A stretch of 64,000 nt of DNA, taken from assembly GCF_026339735.1 (NCBI RefSeq), contig NZ_JAPEQG010000001.1, forward strand, positions 434,001-498,000. The letters are read 5' to 3'. Every line of letters starts with the position of its first letter. Position 1 is the first letter of the stretch. The DNA is from Streptomyces sp. NBC_01669 (lineage in GTDB: Bacteria; Actinomycetota; Actinomycetes; Streptomycetales; Streptomycetaceae). The notes beneath the pieces were generated by a model, which saw only the letters and a list, made by a program, of their open reading frames with translations, did no database searches and was not told the DNA's origin. Below are positions 11,656-20,499 of this stretch, in pieces. A program made the translations under genes and the position numbers.

Positions 11656-12065
11656 CCCCGAGCGGCGTCCTGGACAACTCAACCCTGGCCCGCCACCTCA
11701 CGACACGTGCGTCGTCGGTACAGCGCTGCCCCCACGCACAACGGCCGCAACGGCGCCCGGCGAAGCGGCCGGTCGCACCTCCGTGCTGAAACCGTACGCG
11801 CCTGACGTTGTGGCGGGCCATCGTCGCGAAGGTCTCGTCCCTCCGTCGTCTGCGTCGACGGCGACTTGGCAGCGACGGAGTCACCGATGAGGCGGTACCG
11901 CGGAGAAGATCGCGAGTGTGCTGAGGGGATCGGCCGAGGTGAACCGGCGTGCCGGGGCGTGGCCGGACATCCGGCCCTGTTCCGCACCGGCTCGTCCTGA
12001 TCGATGATGACGTACCGGGCTGCCGTCCTCGGTACGCCACCGGCTGTCCCAGGAAGGGGTTTCCT
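11656..12065. other. Intergenic region, 410 bp
   Basis: This lies between the clpC-like gene and the FAD reductase. No convincing gene, repeat or strong hairpin was seen. A good ribosome-binding site (AGGAAGGGG, 12051-12059) belongs to the next gene. Confidence 0.5.
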
Positions 12066-13391
12066 ATGCGGGAAACAACGCCAGCGCAGTCCCCGCCGGA
12101 CGACCGCTCCGTCCACGGCTCGGACGAAGAAGCCGATGTGATCGTGGTGGGGGCGGGACCTGCGGGCTCGTCCGCAGCCTTCCACCTCGCCAAGGCAGGC
12201 ATCGATGTCCTGCTTCTGGAGAAGGCCCACTTTCCCCGGGAAAAAGTGTGCGGAGACGGCTTGACCCCGCGAGCGGTGCACCAGCTCATCCGAATGGGCA
12301 TCGACATCAAGGCTCCGGGGTGGACGCCTTCACGCGGTATGCGATGGGTGGCCGGTGAGCATCAGGTGCACATCGACTGGCCCGCCCTGGGGCGCTACCC
12401 GGACTTCGGCCTCTCGCGCAGCCGGCATGACTTCGACGACATCCTGGCCCGCCATGCCGTTGCTGCCGGAGCACGGTTGCGCAACGGGGTGAAGGTGACT
12501 CAGCCCGTGACCGACCGCGCCGGCCGCATCACCGGCGTCACCGCCACGGCCGGAGCGAAGGAGCCGATGGTCTTCCATGCACCGATCGTCATCGCCGCCG
12601 ACGGCGCCTCCGCCCGCCTCGCCCTCGCCATGGGCCTGCAGCGGGACAGGAGCAGGCAGATCGCGACAGCCGCACGCCGCTACTACCGCAGCCCAGAACG
12701 GTCTCAAGAGGAGTACCTGGAGTTGTGGGCCGATCTCCGCTTCCCGGGGAGCGATCACTACCTGCCGGGATACGGTTGGATCTTTCCCATGGGAGACGGC
12801 CGCGTCAACGTCGGGCTCGGTGCGCTGCCTCACCGGCGGCACGGAATCGCGGACCTGCGGACCACGTTGGACCAATGGCTGGCCCGTACTCCTCACGCCT
12901 GGGGGCTGCATGAGGAGAACGCCGAGGGCCCTGTCCGGAGCGCGGCACTGCCCCTGGGTTTCAACCGTCACCCCCTCTACACCCGGGGGCTCCTCCTGGT
13001 CGGCGACTCCGGAGGCATGATCAGCCCCTGGAACGGGGAGGGCATCGGCCAGGCCATGGAAGCCGGCGAAGTCGCAGCCGAGAGCGCCGCGCTCGCCCTC
13101 GCCCTTCCCCGGGGCCCCCGGCGGGAGCGAGTGCTGCACAGCTACCCCGTCGAGATGAACCGCCGCTGGGGGCGCTACTACCGTCTCGGCAACGCGGCCG
13201 CCGACATCGTCTTCAGCCGTTCGGGCTTCCAACCGATCCTCAATCGGTACGTCATGGGATCGCCGTTTCTGCTCAACGCCCTGGCCCGGATGCTCACCAA
13301 CCTCACGGACAAGCCCTCGCACGACGTGGTCGACCATGTACTCAACACCGTCGTCCGCCTGGTCCCGGCACCGCATGTGCGCAGACGCTGA
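12066..13391 (+). CDS. Geranylgeranyl reductase-family FAD-dependent oxidoreductase
   Basis: 441 residues from the ATG at 12066, which has AGGAAGGGG about 6 bases upstream; the in-frame sequence before it is not coding-like. The N-terminal FAD-binding motif is GAGPAG (29-34) in a Rossmann beta-alpha-beta. EKVCGDGLTPRAV and the C-terminal GDSGGMISPWNGEGIGQAMEAG are the second FAD motif pattern of the geranylgeranyl-reductase family. Members saturate prenyl chains of quinones or lipids, possibly menaquinone here; the substrate is not evident. The nearest neighbours are unrelated. Confidence 0.88.
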   Translation: MRETTPAQSPPDDRSVHGSDEEADVIVVGAGPAGSSAAFHLAKAGIDVLLLEKAHFPREKVCGDGLTPRAVHQLIRMGIDIKAPGWTPSRGMRWVAGEHQVHIDWPALGRYPDFGLSRSRHDFDDILARHAVAAGARLRNGVKVTQPVTDRAGRITGVTATAGAKEPMVFHAPIVIAADGASARLALAMGLQRDRSRQIATAARRYYRSPERSQEEYLELWADLRFPGSDHYLPGYGWIFPMGDGRVNVGLGALPHRRHGIADLRTTLDQWLARTPHAWGLHEENAEGPVRSAALPLGFNRHPLYTRGLLLVGDSGGMISPWNGEGIGQAMEAGEVAAESAALALALPRGPRRERVLHSYPVEMNRRWGRYYRLGNAAADIVFSRSGFQPILNRYVMGSPFLLNALARMLTNLTDKPSHDVVDHVLNTVVRLVPAPHVRRR

Positions 13392-14018
13392 ACGGCCCGC
13401 CGACGGTGCCTCTCCCCGCGTGGTCGTCCCGGCCCCACGCCGCCACGCCGGAGGAAGACCGCGGCCGCCCTACCGCGGTGGTCGTGGCCGGTGACGCCGA
13501 GGACAGTTCTGGCCGACTCCGCGTGGAGGACGCACCACGCATCACACTGTGGTCAAGAGCATCGAGGACGCGGTCGGAGCGGCGCTCGCCGCCCACAGCG
13601 TCAAGGGCACGGAGCAGCTGCACGGTACGGCCCGGTCCGACCGGCCCACGACCGATGCGCCGGCTGCAAGGGATGAGCAGTCCGGGCGCGCCGACCTCGA
13701 GTGCTCCTGGATGAAGCCTGCGAGCTGCTGAGCGACGATCGGGGATCCAGGACAGTGCACGGAACCGCAAGGCAGTGATTCCAGCCGGAGGTCGACCGGA
13801 TCGGTGAGGGGCGGGGACCGACCCCGCCCCTCACGCCACGCGGGCAAGACCCGGAGAAGCGGCATCAGCGTCGTCAGAGGTCGCGTCGTATGTGCGGATC
13901 CAGAATCTGATGACGCTCGCGGGGGCTGCCACCCGTATGAACTGGCCCGGCAGGGGACCCGTCATGGGCGTGTGGTCCGGATGACCCGTCAACCCACGCC
14001 GTCGAGTGCTCGGTGAGC
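13392..14018. other. Intergenic/decayed region, 627 bp
   Basis: No gene is supported here, although a very strong terminator-like hairpin (13804-13834) is present. A minus-strand open frame from an ATG at 13965 would give 44 residues and end inside the hairpin stem, but it has no clear ribosome-binding site. Plus-strand frames upstream of the hairpin are short and interrupted, possibly the 3' remains of a lost gene. Confidence 0.4.
13804..13834. terminator. Strong bidirectional terminator-like hairpin
   Basis: Perfect 13-bp stem GTGAGGGGCGGGG / CCCCGCCCCTCAC with a 5-base ACCGA loop. It could stop minus-strand transcription from the bL37 gene or plus-strand transcription from an unrecognised gene upstream. 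Confidence 0.7.
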
Positions 14019-14093
14019 TCAGGCGTTGGGGCGCTTGCCGTGATTGGCCTTCTTCTTCTTGCGGGCGCGTCGCTTGTTCCCTCGCTTGGCCAT
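14019..14093 (-). CDS. bL37-type 24-residue ribosomal protein (AURKAIP1/COX24 domain)
   Basis: The minus strand encodes 24 residues from the ATG at 14093 to the TGA at 14019: MAKRGNKRRARKKKK followed by ANHGKRPNA. The Lys/Arg-rich body and the terminal NHGKRPN motif match the tiny actinobacterial bL37 (AURKAIP1/COX24-domain) protein that binds the ribosome. GGGAGAAG lies about 6 bases upstream of the ATG. It is short enough to be missed by most gene callers. It is monocistronic and followed about 180 bp downstream by the 13-bp-stem hairpin. Confidence 0.88.
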   Translation of the reverse strand: MAKRGNKRRARKKKKANHGKRPNA

Positions 14094-14198
14094 AGTCCAC
14101 TTCTCCCAGATTCGGCATATTTCGGGCGATCGTCAGTCTAGGTTCGGCCGGATGTGTCTGCATCAGGAGCGTGGCCAGGGCGTCGGAATCCCGCCCGC

Positions 14199-14432
14199 TC
14201 AGGGCACCCACTTGTACTTGCCTCCGCCGACCCATCTCACGACCGCGGGATCGTCGAAGTCGATCTCGGACACGCCCGCTTGGCGCGCCAGCCTGATCAC
14301 ATCCACCATGTCGTGGGCAGGCCCGGCCAACACTCCGTTGACCTCCACCATGCGGTACGGCGGATCGCCCGGCACGACACCGAGGACGACGACGGGTGTG
14401 GGGTGGAACGCCTCTCCAGCATCGTTGGTCAT
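14199..14432 (-). CDS. Small conserved-looking hypothetical protein (77 aa)
   Basis: Chosen start is the ATG at 14432 (MTNDAGEAFHPTPVVVLGV). The sequence has a compact alternating hydrophobic pattern and ends GGGKYKWVP. The pattern (VVVLGVVPGDPPYRMVEV, then VDVIRLARQAG and IDFDDPAVVRWV) looks like a small beta-alpha-beta domain. I do not recognise a named family or function. Upstream in-frame sequence up to 14543 is less gene-like. It is co-directional with bL37, with a 105-bp gap. Confidence 0.6.
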   Translation of the reverse strand: MTNDAGEAFHPTPVVVLGVVPGDPPYRMVEVNGVLAGPAHDMVDVIRLARQAGVSEIDFDDPAVVRWVGGGKYKWVP

Positions 14433-15110
14433 GCCTACAGCGTGTGGCAGGGGCGCGCCGCGCACATGTCCAGCGGGGCCGATCATCTCCGGTGACGACC
14501 CCGTCCTACCTACCGGCTCGCGGGCCTCATGTGCCGGGGCCATCCATGTCGTCCTGCAGCAGGCGACCGGCTACCAGGCCCCCGTTCGGCCGCCCGCCGA
14601 CAGGGAACGGCGCCCGATGATGCACTGCGACTTCCAGGTCGGCGGTCTCGATTCCGCGGCGACCCAGCCGGCCCTCTGTTGCACCTGTGCCGAAACGACG
14701 GCTGATCGCACGAGCGCTCCACGGCGGCGGCGAATGCACCGCCCGACCATTACCGGCACCACCACCGGTCACTGAAAGTTACCCAAGCGTGGCAGAAGCG
14801 TAAGCGGCCGGCCTCTGCTGACTGCCTTGCCGGCAGTTGGAGCCTTGCCCGTGCCCCTCCGAGTGCACGTGCGGGCCGCCGCCCATCGCATGCGGATGGG
14901 CGCCCGTCACCGGATGGTGGCGGGTACCCATGGTTCGCCGGTCAGCTGTGAGCAGGGCACGTCATGTCGGTCATCGACGGCTCGGACAAGCCGGCGTGTG
15001 TCTCCCAGGCGGTGTACCGCTTCTCCTCCTCCGCGCGGTCCGGCTGATCCACCGATACCGGGAGGGGTGGCTGCTTCGAGCAGCCACACCTCCCGTGCGG
15101 TGTTACAACG
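14433..15110. other. Intergenic region, 678 bp
   Basis: Nothing is supported except the terminator hairpin of pobA at its right edge. Open frames in all directions are short and lack motifs. No tRNA cloverleaf was recognised. Confidence 0.45.
15061..15093 (-). terminator. Hairpin terminator downstream of pobA
   Basis: Stem GGAGGGGTGGCTGC / GCAGCCACACCTCC with a single internal mismatch and a TTCGA loop, 18 bases beyond the pobA stop on the minus strand. Confidence 0.65.
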
Positions 15111-16289
15111 TCAGTTCTCCTTGAACCCCACGTAGTTCTCCGCGAGGGAGGCCGAAGCGGCCTCGGAGCGGGCGACATAGCGCAGGTGCGAGAGGCGAAG
15201 CGCACGGTCGAAGTCGGAGTCGGCGGGGTCACTGTGCAGCAGGGTCGTCATCGTGTACGAGAAGTGCTCGGCCCGCCAGACGCGGCGCAGCGCGTTCTCC
15301 GAGTAGGCGTCGAGCAGCGACTCGTCCCGGTGGGCGTGGTAGCGGGTCAGGGCCTGGGCGAGCAGGGTGACGTCGGCGACGGCGAGGTTGAGGCCCTTGG
15401 CCCCGGTGGGCGGGACGATGTGGGCCGCGTCGCCGGCCAGGAAGAGGCGCCCGTGGCGCATGGGTTCGGCGACGAAGCTGCGCATCGGGGTGATGCTCTT
15501 CTCGGTGATCGGGCCCCGCCGCAGCGTCCAGTCGCCGTCGACGGCGAAGCGGGTCTCCAGCTCGTCCCAGATGCGCTCGTCCGGCCAGTTGTCGGTGCTG
15601 TCGTCCGGGGCGACCTGGAGGTAGAGCCGGCTGACCTCGGGCGAGCGCATGCTGTGCAGGGCGAAGCCGCGCTCGTGGTGGGCGTAGATCAGTTCCTCGC
15701 ACGAGGGCGGAACGTCGGCGAGGATGCCGAGCCAGGAGAAGGGGTACGTCCGTTCCGTCACGGTCAGCAGGTCGTCCGGAACGGAGCGGCGACCGATGCC
15801 GTGGAAGCCGTCGCAGGCGACGACGATCTCGCAGTCCAGGGTGTGTTCGGCGCCTTCGTGACGGTAGCGGATGCTCGGGCGGTCGGTCTCGATGCCGTCG
15901 ACTGACAGCGCCTCCGCCTCGAACAGGACGGTTCCGCCGTCCTGTTGGCGCCGGGCGATGAGGTCCTTCACCACTTCGGTCTGCGCGTAGACCATGACCG
16001 ACCGGCCGCCGGTGAGGGACGGGAAGTCGATGCGGTGGGAGCGCCGGTCGAAGCGCAGTTCGATGCCGTGGTGCTCCAGGCCCTGGCGGTCCATCCGCTC
16101 GCCGGCCCCGGATTCGCGCAGCACGTCGACGGTGTCCTGTTCGAGGATGCCGGCGCGCTGCCGGCGTTCGACGTAGTCGCGGCTGCGCAGTTCGAGGACG
16201 ACGTTGTCGATGCCCTGCCGGTGGAGCAGGTGGGAGAGCAGGAGTCCGGCGGGGCCGGCTCCGATGATGCCGACGGTGGTGCGGGGCAT
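15111..16289 (-). CDS. pobA: 4-hydroxybenzoate 3-monooxygenase
   Basis: Flavoprotein hydroxylase that converts 4-hydroxybenzoate to protocatechuate with NAD(P)H and O2 in the cytosol. 392 residues is the PobA length. GIIGAGPAGLLLSHLL (from residue 7) is the FAD dinucleotide fold. RAGILEQDTVDVLRESG, a CDGFHG motif and GDAAHIVPPTGAKGLN (FAD/NAD(P)H motif, around residue 285) are PobA-specific landmarks. GGAGAC precedes the ATG. It lies downstream of pcaIJ on the same strand after a 218-bp gap and probably shares control by the divergent IclR-type regulator. Confidence 0.95.
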   Translation of the reverse strand: MPRTTVGIIGAGPAGLLLSHLLHRQGIDNVVLELRSRDYVERRQRAGILEQDTVDVLRESGAGERMDRQGLEHHGIELRFDRRSHRIDFPSLTGGRSVMVYAQTEVVKDLIARRQQDGGTVLFEAEALSVDGIETDRPSIRYRHEGAEHTLDCEIVVACDGFHGIGRRSVPDDLLTVTERTYPFSWLGILADVPPSCEELIYAHHERGFALHSMRSPEVSRLYLQVAPDDSTDNWPDERIWDELETRFAVDGDWTLRRGPITEKSITPMRSFVAEPMRHGRLFLAGDAAHIVPPTGAKGLNLAVADVTLLAQALTRYHAHRDESLLDAYSENALRRVWRAEHFSYTMTTLLHSDPADSDFDRALRLSHLRYVARSEAASASLAENYVGFKEN

Positions 16290-16507
16290 GAGAGTCTCCG
16301 TGGGAGGTCAGAGGTGAAGGACGTAGTCGGAAAGCGGCCGCGGCCCGGGGCGCGGCGGCGACGGAAGGAGGACGGAACGTCGTCCTCGGCCAGGACGGGC
16401 TGGGTCGTGACGGAGGCTGAATTGTCCTCCGGCGCACCGCAGTTGAAGGCAGAGTGCAGCAGGGCCTCCTCGAAGCCCTCCGGCTCTGACGCCCGCGGGG
16501 CTGCCGG

Positions 16508-17149
16508 TCACAGGGCCTTCCCTGTCTTCACCGACGCGGCAGTCCGGCGCAGGACCTCGTCGGCGGTCACGCCAGGGGCGGTCTCGATGAGTCGCAGTCC
16601 CTCGTCGGTGATGTCGAGGACGGCCAGGTCGGTGATGACGCGGTGGACGCAGTTCCGGCCGGTGAGCGGCAGCGTGCAGGTGTCGACGATCTTGGGGGTG
16701 CCGTCCTTGGCCGTGTGCTCCATGAGAACGATCACCCGGCGGGCGCCGTGGACGAGGTCCATCGCCCCGCCCATGCCCTTGACCATCCTGCCGGGGATCG
16801 CCCAGTTGGCGAGGTCACCGCGGGCGGAGACCTGCATGGCGCCCAGGATCGCGGTGTCGATGTGACCGCCGCGGATCATGCCGAAGGAGAGCGCGGAGTC
16901 GAAGAAGGCGGCGCCCGGTACGACGGTCACCGTCTCCTTGCCCGCGTTGATCAGGTCGGGGTCGACCTCGTCCTCGTACGGGTACGGGCCGACGCCGAGG
17001 AGTCCGTTCTCCGAGTGGAGGACGACGTCGACGCCCTCGGGGAGAAAGCTCGGCACGCGAGTGGGCAGTCCGATCCCGAGGTTGACGTACGAGCCGTCGG
17101 TGAGCTCCCGGGCGGCTCGGGCCGCCATCTCGTCCCTGGTCCAGCTCAT
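16508..17149 (-). CDS. pcaJ: 3-oxoadipate CoA-transferase subunit B
   Basis: Beta subunit of the succinyl-CoA:3-oxoadipate CoA-transferase, the penultimate step of the beta-ketoadipate pathway. 213 residues from the ATG at 17149, which overlaps the pcaI stop (ATGA); the longer open frame upstream is a shadow of pca[15 protein letters not shown] and the catalytic-glutamate segment [14 protein letters not shown] are family hallmarks. Translational coupling with pcaI fits the heteromeric enzyme. Confidence 0.95.
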   Translation of the reverse strand: MSWTRDEMAARAARELTDGSYVNLGIGLPTRVPSFLPEGVDVVLHSENGLLGVGPYPYEDEVDPDLINAGKETVTVVPGAAFFDSALSFGMIRGGHIDTAILGAMQVSARGDLANWAIPGRMVKGMGGAMDLVHGARRVIVLMEHTAKDGTPKIVDTCTLPLTGRNCVHRVITDLAVLDITDEGLRLIETAPGVTADEVLRRTAASVKTGKAL

Positions 17150-17904
17150 CGGGTGCGTACCGTCCTTCGCTCGATGCCCTTGTCGGCAGCCTGTTCGGGG
17201 GTCAGTTCCAGCACCCGCTGCACGAATACACCGGGGAGGTGGACCTGGTCGGGGTCCAGTTCGCCGGGCTCCACGAGCTCCTCGACCTCGGCGACGGTGA
17301 TCCGGCCGGCCATGGCGGCGAGAGGGTTGAAGTTGCGGGCCGCGCGGGCGAAGACGAGGTTGCCGTGGCGGTCGCCCCGGGCGGCGCGCACCAGGGCGAA
17401 GTCGGTGGTGATGCCGTGTTCGAGGACGTACACCCTGCCGTCGTACTCGCATGTCTCCTTGGGCGGCGAGGCGACCGCCACGCCGCCGTCGGGAGCGTAC
17501 CGCCAGGGCAGTCCGCCCTCGGCGGCCTGGGTGCCGACGCCTGCTGGGGTGAAGAACGCGGGGATGCCGGTGCCGCCGGCCCGCAGCCGCTCGGCCAGGG
17601 TGCCCTGCGGGGTGAGTTCCAGCTCCAGTTCGCCACCCAGGTAGCGGCGGGCGAACTCCTTGTTGTCGCCGATGTAGGAGCCGGTGACCCGGCTGATCCG
17701 TCCGGCCGCGAGCAGGATGCCCAGGCCGCCGCCGTCGACGCCGCAGTTGTTGGAGACGACGCTCAGCCGGCCGGAGCCGTGGGCGTGCAGGGCGCGGATC
17801 AGGACGTCCGGTACCCCGCTCAGTCCGAAACCTCCGACGGCGAGCGAGGCCCCCTCTCCGATGTCCGCCACCGCTTCGGCAGCCGTCGCTATGATTTTGT
17901 CCAT
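17146..17904 (-). CDS. pcaI: 3-oxoadipate CoA-transferase subunit A
   Basis: Alpha subunit of the 3-oxoadipate CoA-transferase. 252 residues with [28 protein letters not shown] and [20 protein letters not shown], all typical of subunit A. It is the first gene of a pcaI-pcaJ-pobA minus-strand group, so the island supplies ring hydroxylation and CoA transfer while the ring-cleavage genes (pcaGH, pcaB, pcaL) must lie elsewhere. The start faces the palindrome-bearing divergent region. Confidence 0.95.
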   Translation of the reverse strand: MDKIIATAAEAVADIGEGASLAVGGFGLSGVPDVLIRALHAHGSGRLSVVSNNCGVDGGGLGILLAAGRISRVTGSYIGDNKEFARRYLGGELELELTPQGTLAERLRAGGTGIPAFFTPAGVGTQAAEGGLPWRYAPDGGVAVASPPKETCEYDGRVYVLEHGITTDFALVRAARGDRHGNLVFARAARNFNPLAAMAGRITVAEVEELVEPGELDPDQVHLPGVFVQRVLELTPEQAADKGIERRTVRTR

Positions 17905-17925
17905 ATAACGACCCTTTTCACTCAG

Positions 17926-17940
17926 ACCTTACCGTAAGGT
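17926..17940. promoter_or_regulatory. Perfect palindrome in the pcaI/IclR intergenic region
   Basis: ACCTTACCGTAAGGT is a perfect 15-bp inverted repeat around one central base, 22 bp upstream of pcaI. Its position suggests an operator for the divergent IclR-type regulator. Confidence 0.6.
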
Positions 17941-17951
17941 TGTTCGCCTGG

Positions 17952-17965
17952 TGAACTTTCGTTCA
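17952..17965. promoter_or_regulatory. Second inverted repeat TGAAC-N4-GTTCA
   Basis: TGAACTTTCGTTCA is a perfect 5-bp inverted repeat with a 4-base spacer, 12 bp beyond the first palindrome. It is a likely second operator for the IclR-type regulator. It resembles the actinobacterial SOS core GAAC-N4-GTTC, but the neighbouring catabolic genes argue against LexA. Confidence 0.5.
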
Positions 17966-18071
17966 TACTTGGCGCGGGCTGAGTGTCCACCCACGCTTCG
18001 GGCCGTGTCAACGGCAGCGGGTACGGTTTCCGCACGGTGATCAGCCCGCGACGCTCCGAGGAGGTCAGACG

Positions 18072-19775
18072 ATGTCCCAGCTCACCGAGGTGACGACGGC
18101 GCCCGAGGCGACGGTGGCACCCGACGAGTTGGTCGGACCGCTGGAGCGCGGACTGGCCGTGCTCCGCGCCGTGGCCGCGGGACCGGGGACGCGCCATCGC
18201 CCCGGAGATCTCGTCCGCGCCACCGGGCTCGCCCGATCGACGGTCGACCGGGTCGCCACCACGCTCGTCCGCCTCGGGTTCCTGCGGACCGAGGACCGCG
18301 ATCTGCTGCTGGCCCCGCGCTCGGCGGAGTTGGGCAATGCCTATCTGGCCGGCTGCGCCCTCCTCGAAGCCCTCCGCCCACACGCCGTCACACTCGCCGA
18401 CGAGCTCGACGAGTCGGTGTCGTTGGCCGTCCCGGACGGTGACGGGGTCCGCTTCATCGCGCAGGCCGCCCGCCGGCGCGCCATGGCGATCTCGTTCCGG
18501 GTCGGCGATCTGCTGCCCGCCGAACGCTGCGCGCCCGGCGCCGTGTTCGCCGCCGACTGGGACGACACACAGCACGACCAGTGGCGCGCGCGGCGTCGGC
18601 GCGACCCGCTGGACACCGGCTTCCCGGCCCTGCCACCCCGCCCGGCCGGGGCGGAGTCCACGTCCTCAGCGGTGGAGGCCGACTTCCTCGACCGGGTACG
18701 GCAGGCACGCGAGGACGGCTTCTCGATGGACAGCCAGCTGATCGAGCCCGGTCTGATCGCCGTCGCCCTCCCCGTCCGCGACTCGGCGGGCGCGGTGGTC
18801 TGCGCCGTCAGCGTGGTCAGTCACGCCAGCCGGCACAGCATCGAGTCCCTGACGGCGCGGGTCCTGCCCCCGGTACGCGCGGCCGTCGCCGCCATGGAGG
18901 CTGCCCTGCGCACACCGTCGGCCACCGAAACGCCGGCCACCGCAGCGGCGGTCCGCCCGCCCCACTCGGGCAACGCGCTCAAGGAGGAACTCGGCGCCGG
19001 CTTCCTCCAGTCGCTCGCCCGGGGTCTCGACGTGCTGTGCGCCTTCGGCTCGGTCGACGGCCCCGCCCGCCTGGCCGACCTCGCCCGCCTCACCGGGCTG
19101 CCCCGCGCCACCGCCCGCCGGTCGCTCATCACGCTGCACCACCTGGGGTACGTACGGGAGGACGCGGACGGTTTCCGGGTGCTGCCGCGGGTCATGGAAC
19201 TCGGCTACGCCCGACTCTCGGGCCTGACGCTCGCCGGGATCGCTACCCCGCACCTCGCCGAACTGGTCGGCAGGGTCCACGAGTCCGCGTCCGTGGCCGT
19301 GCTCGACGACGACGACATCCGCTACGTCGCCCGGGTCGCGAGCACCCGGATCATGCACATCGACATCACGGTGGGCACCCGGCTGCCCGCGTACGCCACA
19401 TCGATGGGCCGGGTGCTCCTCGCGGCCCTCCCCGACGGCGAGCGCGCGGCGCGGTTGGCCCGGGTGGCACCCGAGGCGCTGACGCCCCGCACGGTGACCA
19501 CGCCCGAGGCCCTCACCGACGTGGTGGCGGCCACCTCCCGGCGCGGCCACGCCTGGGTGGAACAGGAGTTGGAGGAGGGGCTGCGTTCGATCGCGGCGCC
19601 GGTCAGGAACGGCGGCGGGCACGTGGTGGCCGCGGTCAACGTGGCGCTCCACGCCGGCCGCGCCACCTGCGAGGAGAGCCTGGCCACGCTCCTCCCCCCT
19701 CTGCTGGAGACCGCCGCGCGGATCAGCGCCGACCTCGCCGCGGTGGGCCGCTTCTCCCCCGTGCCCACCGGCTGA
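18072..19775 (+). CDS. Tandem double IclR-family transcriptional regulator
   Basis: 567 residues, about twice the normal IclR length. Unit 1 has an HTH (about 25-85: LERGLAVLRAVAAG...LVRATGLARSTVDRVATTLVRLG) and an effector domain to about 280. After an Ala/Thr/Pro linker, unit 2 repeats the plan (LARGLDVLCAFGSVDG...LARLTGLPRATARRSLITLHHLG, then an effector domain to about 555). GGAGG precedes the ATG. Divergent orientation from pcaI implies it controls pcaIJ-pobA, probably in response to an aromatic acid or beta-ketoadipate. One chain could mimic a dimer. Confidence 0.9.
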   Translation: MSQLTEVTTAPEATVAPDELVGPLERGLAVLRAVAAGPGTRHRPGDLVRATGLARSTVDRVATTLVRLGFLRTEDRDLLLAPRSAELGNAYLAGCALLEALRPHAVTLADELDESVSLAVPDGDGVRFIAQAARRRAMAISFRVGDLLPAERCAPGAVFAADWDDTQHDQWRARRRRDPLDTGFPALPPRPAGAESTSSAVEADFLDRVRQAREDGFSMDSQLIEPGLIAVALPVRDSAGAVVCAVSVVSHASRHSIESLTARVLPPVRAAVAAMEAALRTPSATETPATAAAVRPPHSGNALKEELGAGFLQSLARGLDVLCAFGSVDGPARLADLARLTGLPRATARRSLITLHHLGYVREDADGFRVLPRVMELGYARLSGLTLAGIATPHLAELVGRVHESASVAVLDDDDIRYVARVASTRIMHIDITVGTRLPAYATSMGRVLLAALPDGERAARLARVAPEALTPRTVTTPEALTDVVAATSRRGHAWVEQELEEGLRSIAAPVRNGGGHVVAAVNVALHAGRATCEESLATLLPPLLETAARISADLAAVGRFSPVPTG

Positions 19776-19778
19776 TCC

Positions 19779-20200
19779 TCACGGCCGTCGGGCCCGGGCG
19801 CGACGGTCCCGGGAGCCGTCCGCCGGAACGCTTGTGGAGGGCAGGCGCGCCGCCATCGCGTCCAGCATCAGGTCCAGGGCGAAGGGACAGCCGCTCTCGC
19901 TCCTGTCGGCGGCGAGCAGGGGGCAGGCAGCGGCGATGTTCGGGTACGTGTCGGCCGGCGGATTGCCGTACACCGCGTGCCAGACCTCCGCGTCCGCCTT
20001 GTGAGCCGCCGCGGCAGCGCGAGGGCGGCGCCCTGGGCCGCGAAGGCGAAGGCCTGGTCGACGAAGACGTGGTACATCCGCTCCTCGACGGGGTTCGGGA
20101 GCCCACCGAGCGCAGGACGCCGAGGATCACCTCGACGGCCCCGGTCTCGTGGGCCCGCCCGATCGCACGGTACGCGGCCGGCAGTCCACGCAGTTGCCGG
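19779..20200 (-). pseudogene. Frameshifted C-terminal half of a TetR-family regulator
   Basis: Three minus-strand frames read consecutively give LRGLPAAYRAIGRAHETG...VEVILGVLRSVG, then EERMYHVFVDQAFAFAAQG, then a third part with AVYGNPPADTYPNIAAACPLL and FALDLMLDAMAARLP. This is the order of a TetR C-terminal ligand domain. At least two frameshifts separate the parts (near 20095 and 20005), and the DNA-binding N-terminus is gone. The gene is dead. Confidence 0.65.
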
Positions 20201-20499
20201 CCTCGTTCCGCAACAGCCGACCGACCGTCGTCACCCCACAGCGCTCGATGTGTGTACGGAGCATGCGCACGGACTGCGGCGGAATTGGCACAGGTCGCGT
20301 GGCTGTAGCAGCTCGCCGCTTCAGCGCGTGCACCTCGTGGACTGCGCCGTCATCCGTCCACTCCTGCCACGCGCGTTCGCCCGCCGTTCCCTCGCGCTTT
20401 GCCCGTGTGCCAGCCCAAGGGGCTCCCCTTGTTGTGGATCAAGGCCATACGATGCGCTTGCGAAGCGCGCGCCGCGTACAGGAAGACGGGGGAGGCGCG

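Noticed and set aside
13831..13965. 44-codon minus-strand gene
   Set aside because: No ribosome-binding site and no recognisable domain; kept only as a possibility in the hairpin finding.
17952..17965. TGAACTTTCGTTCA considered as an SOS box
   Set aside because: The core matches GAAC-N4-GTTC, but the outer bases deviate from the consensus and the flanking genes are catabolic with a dedicated divergent regulator.
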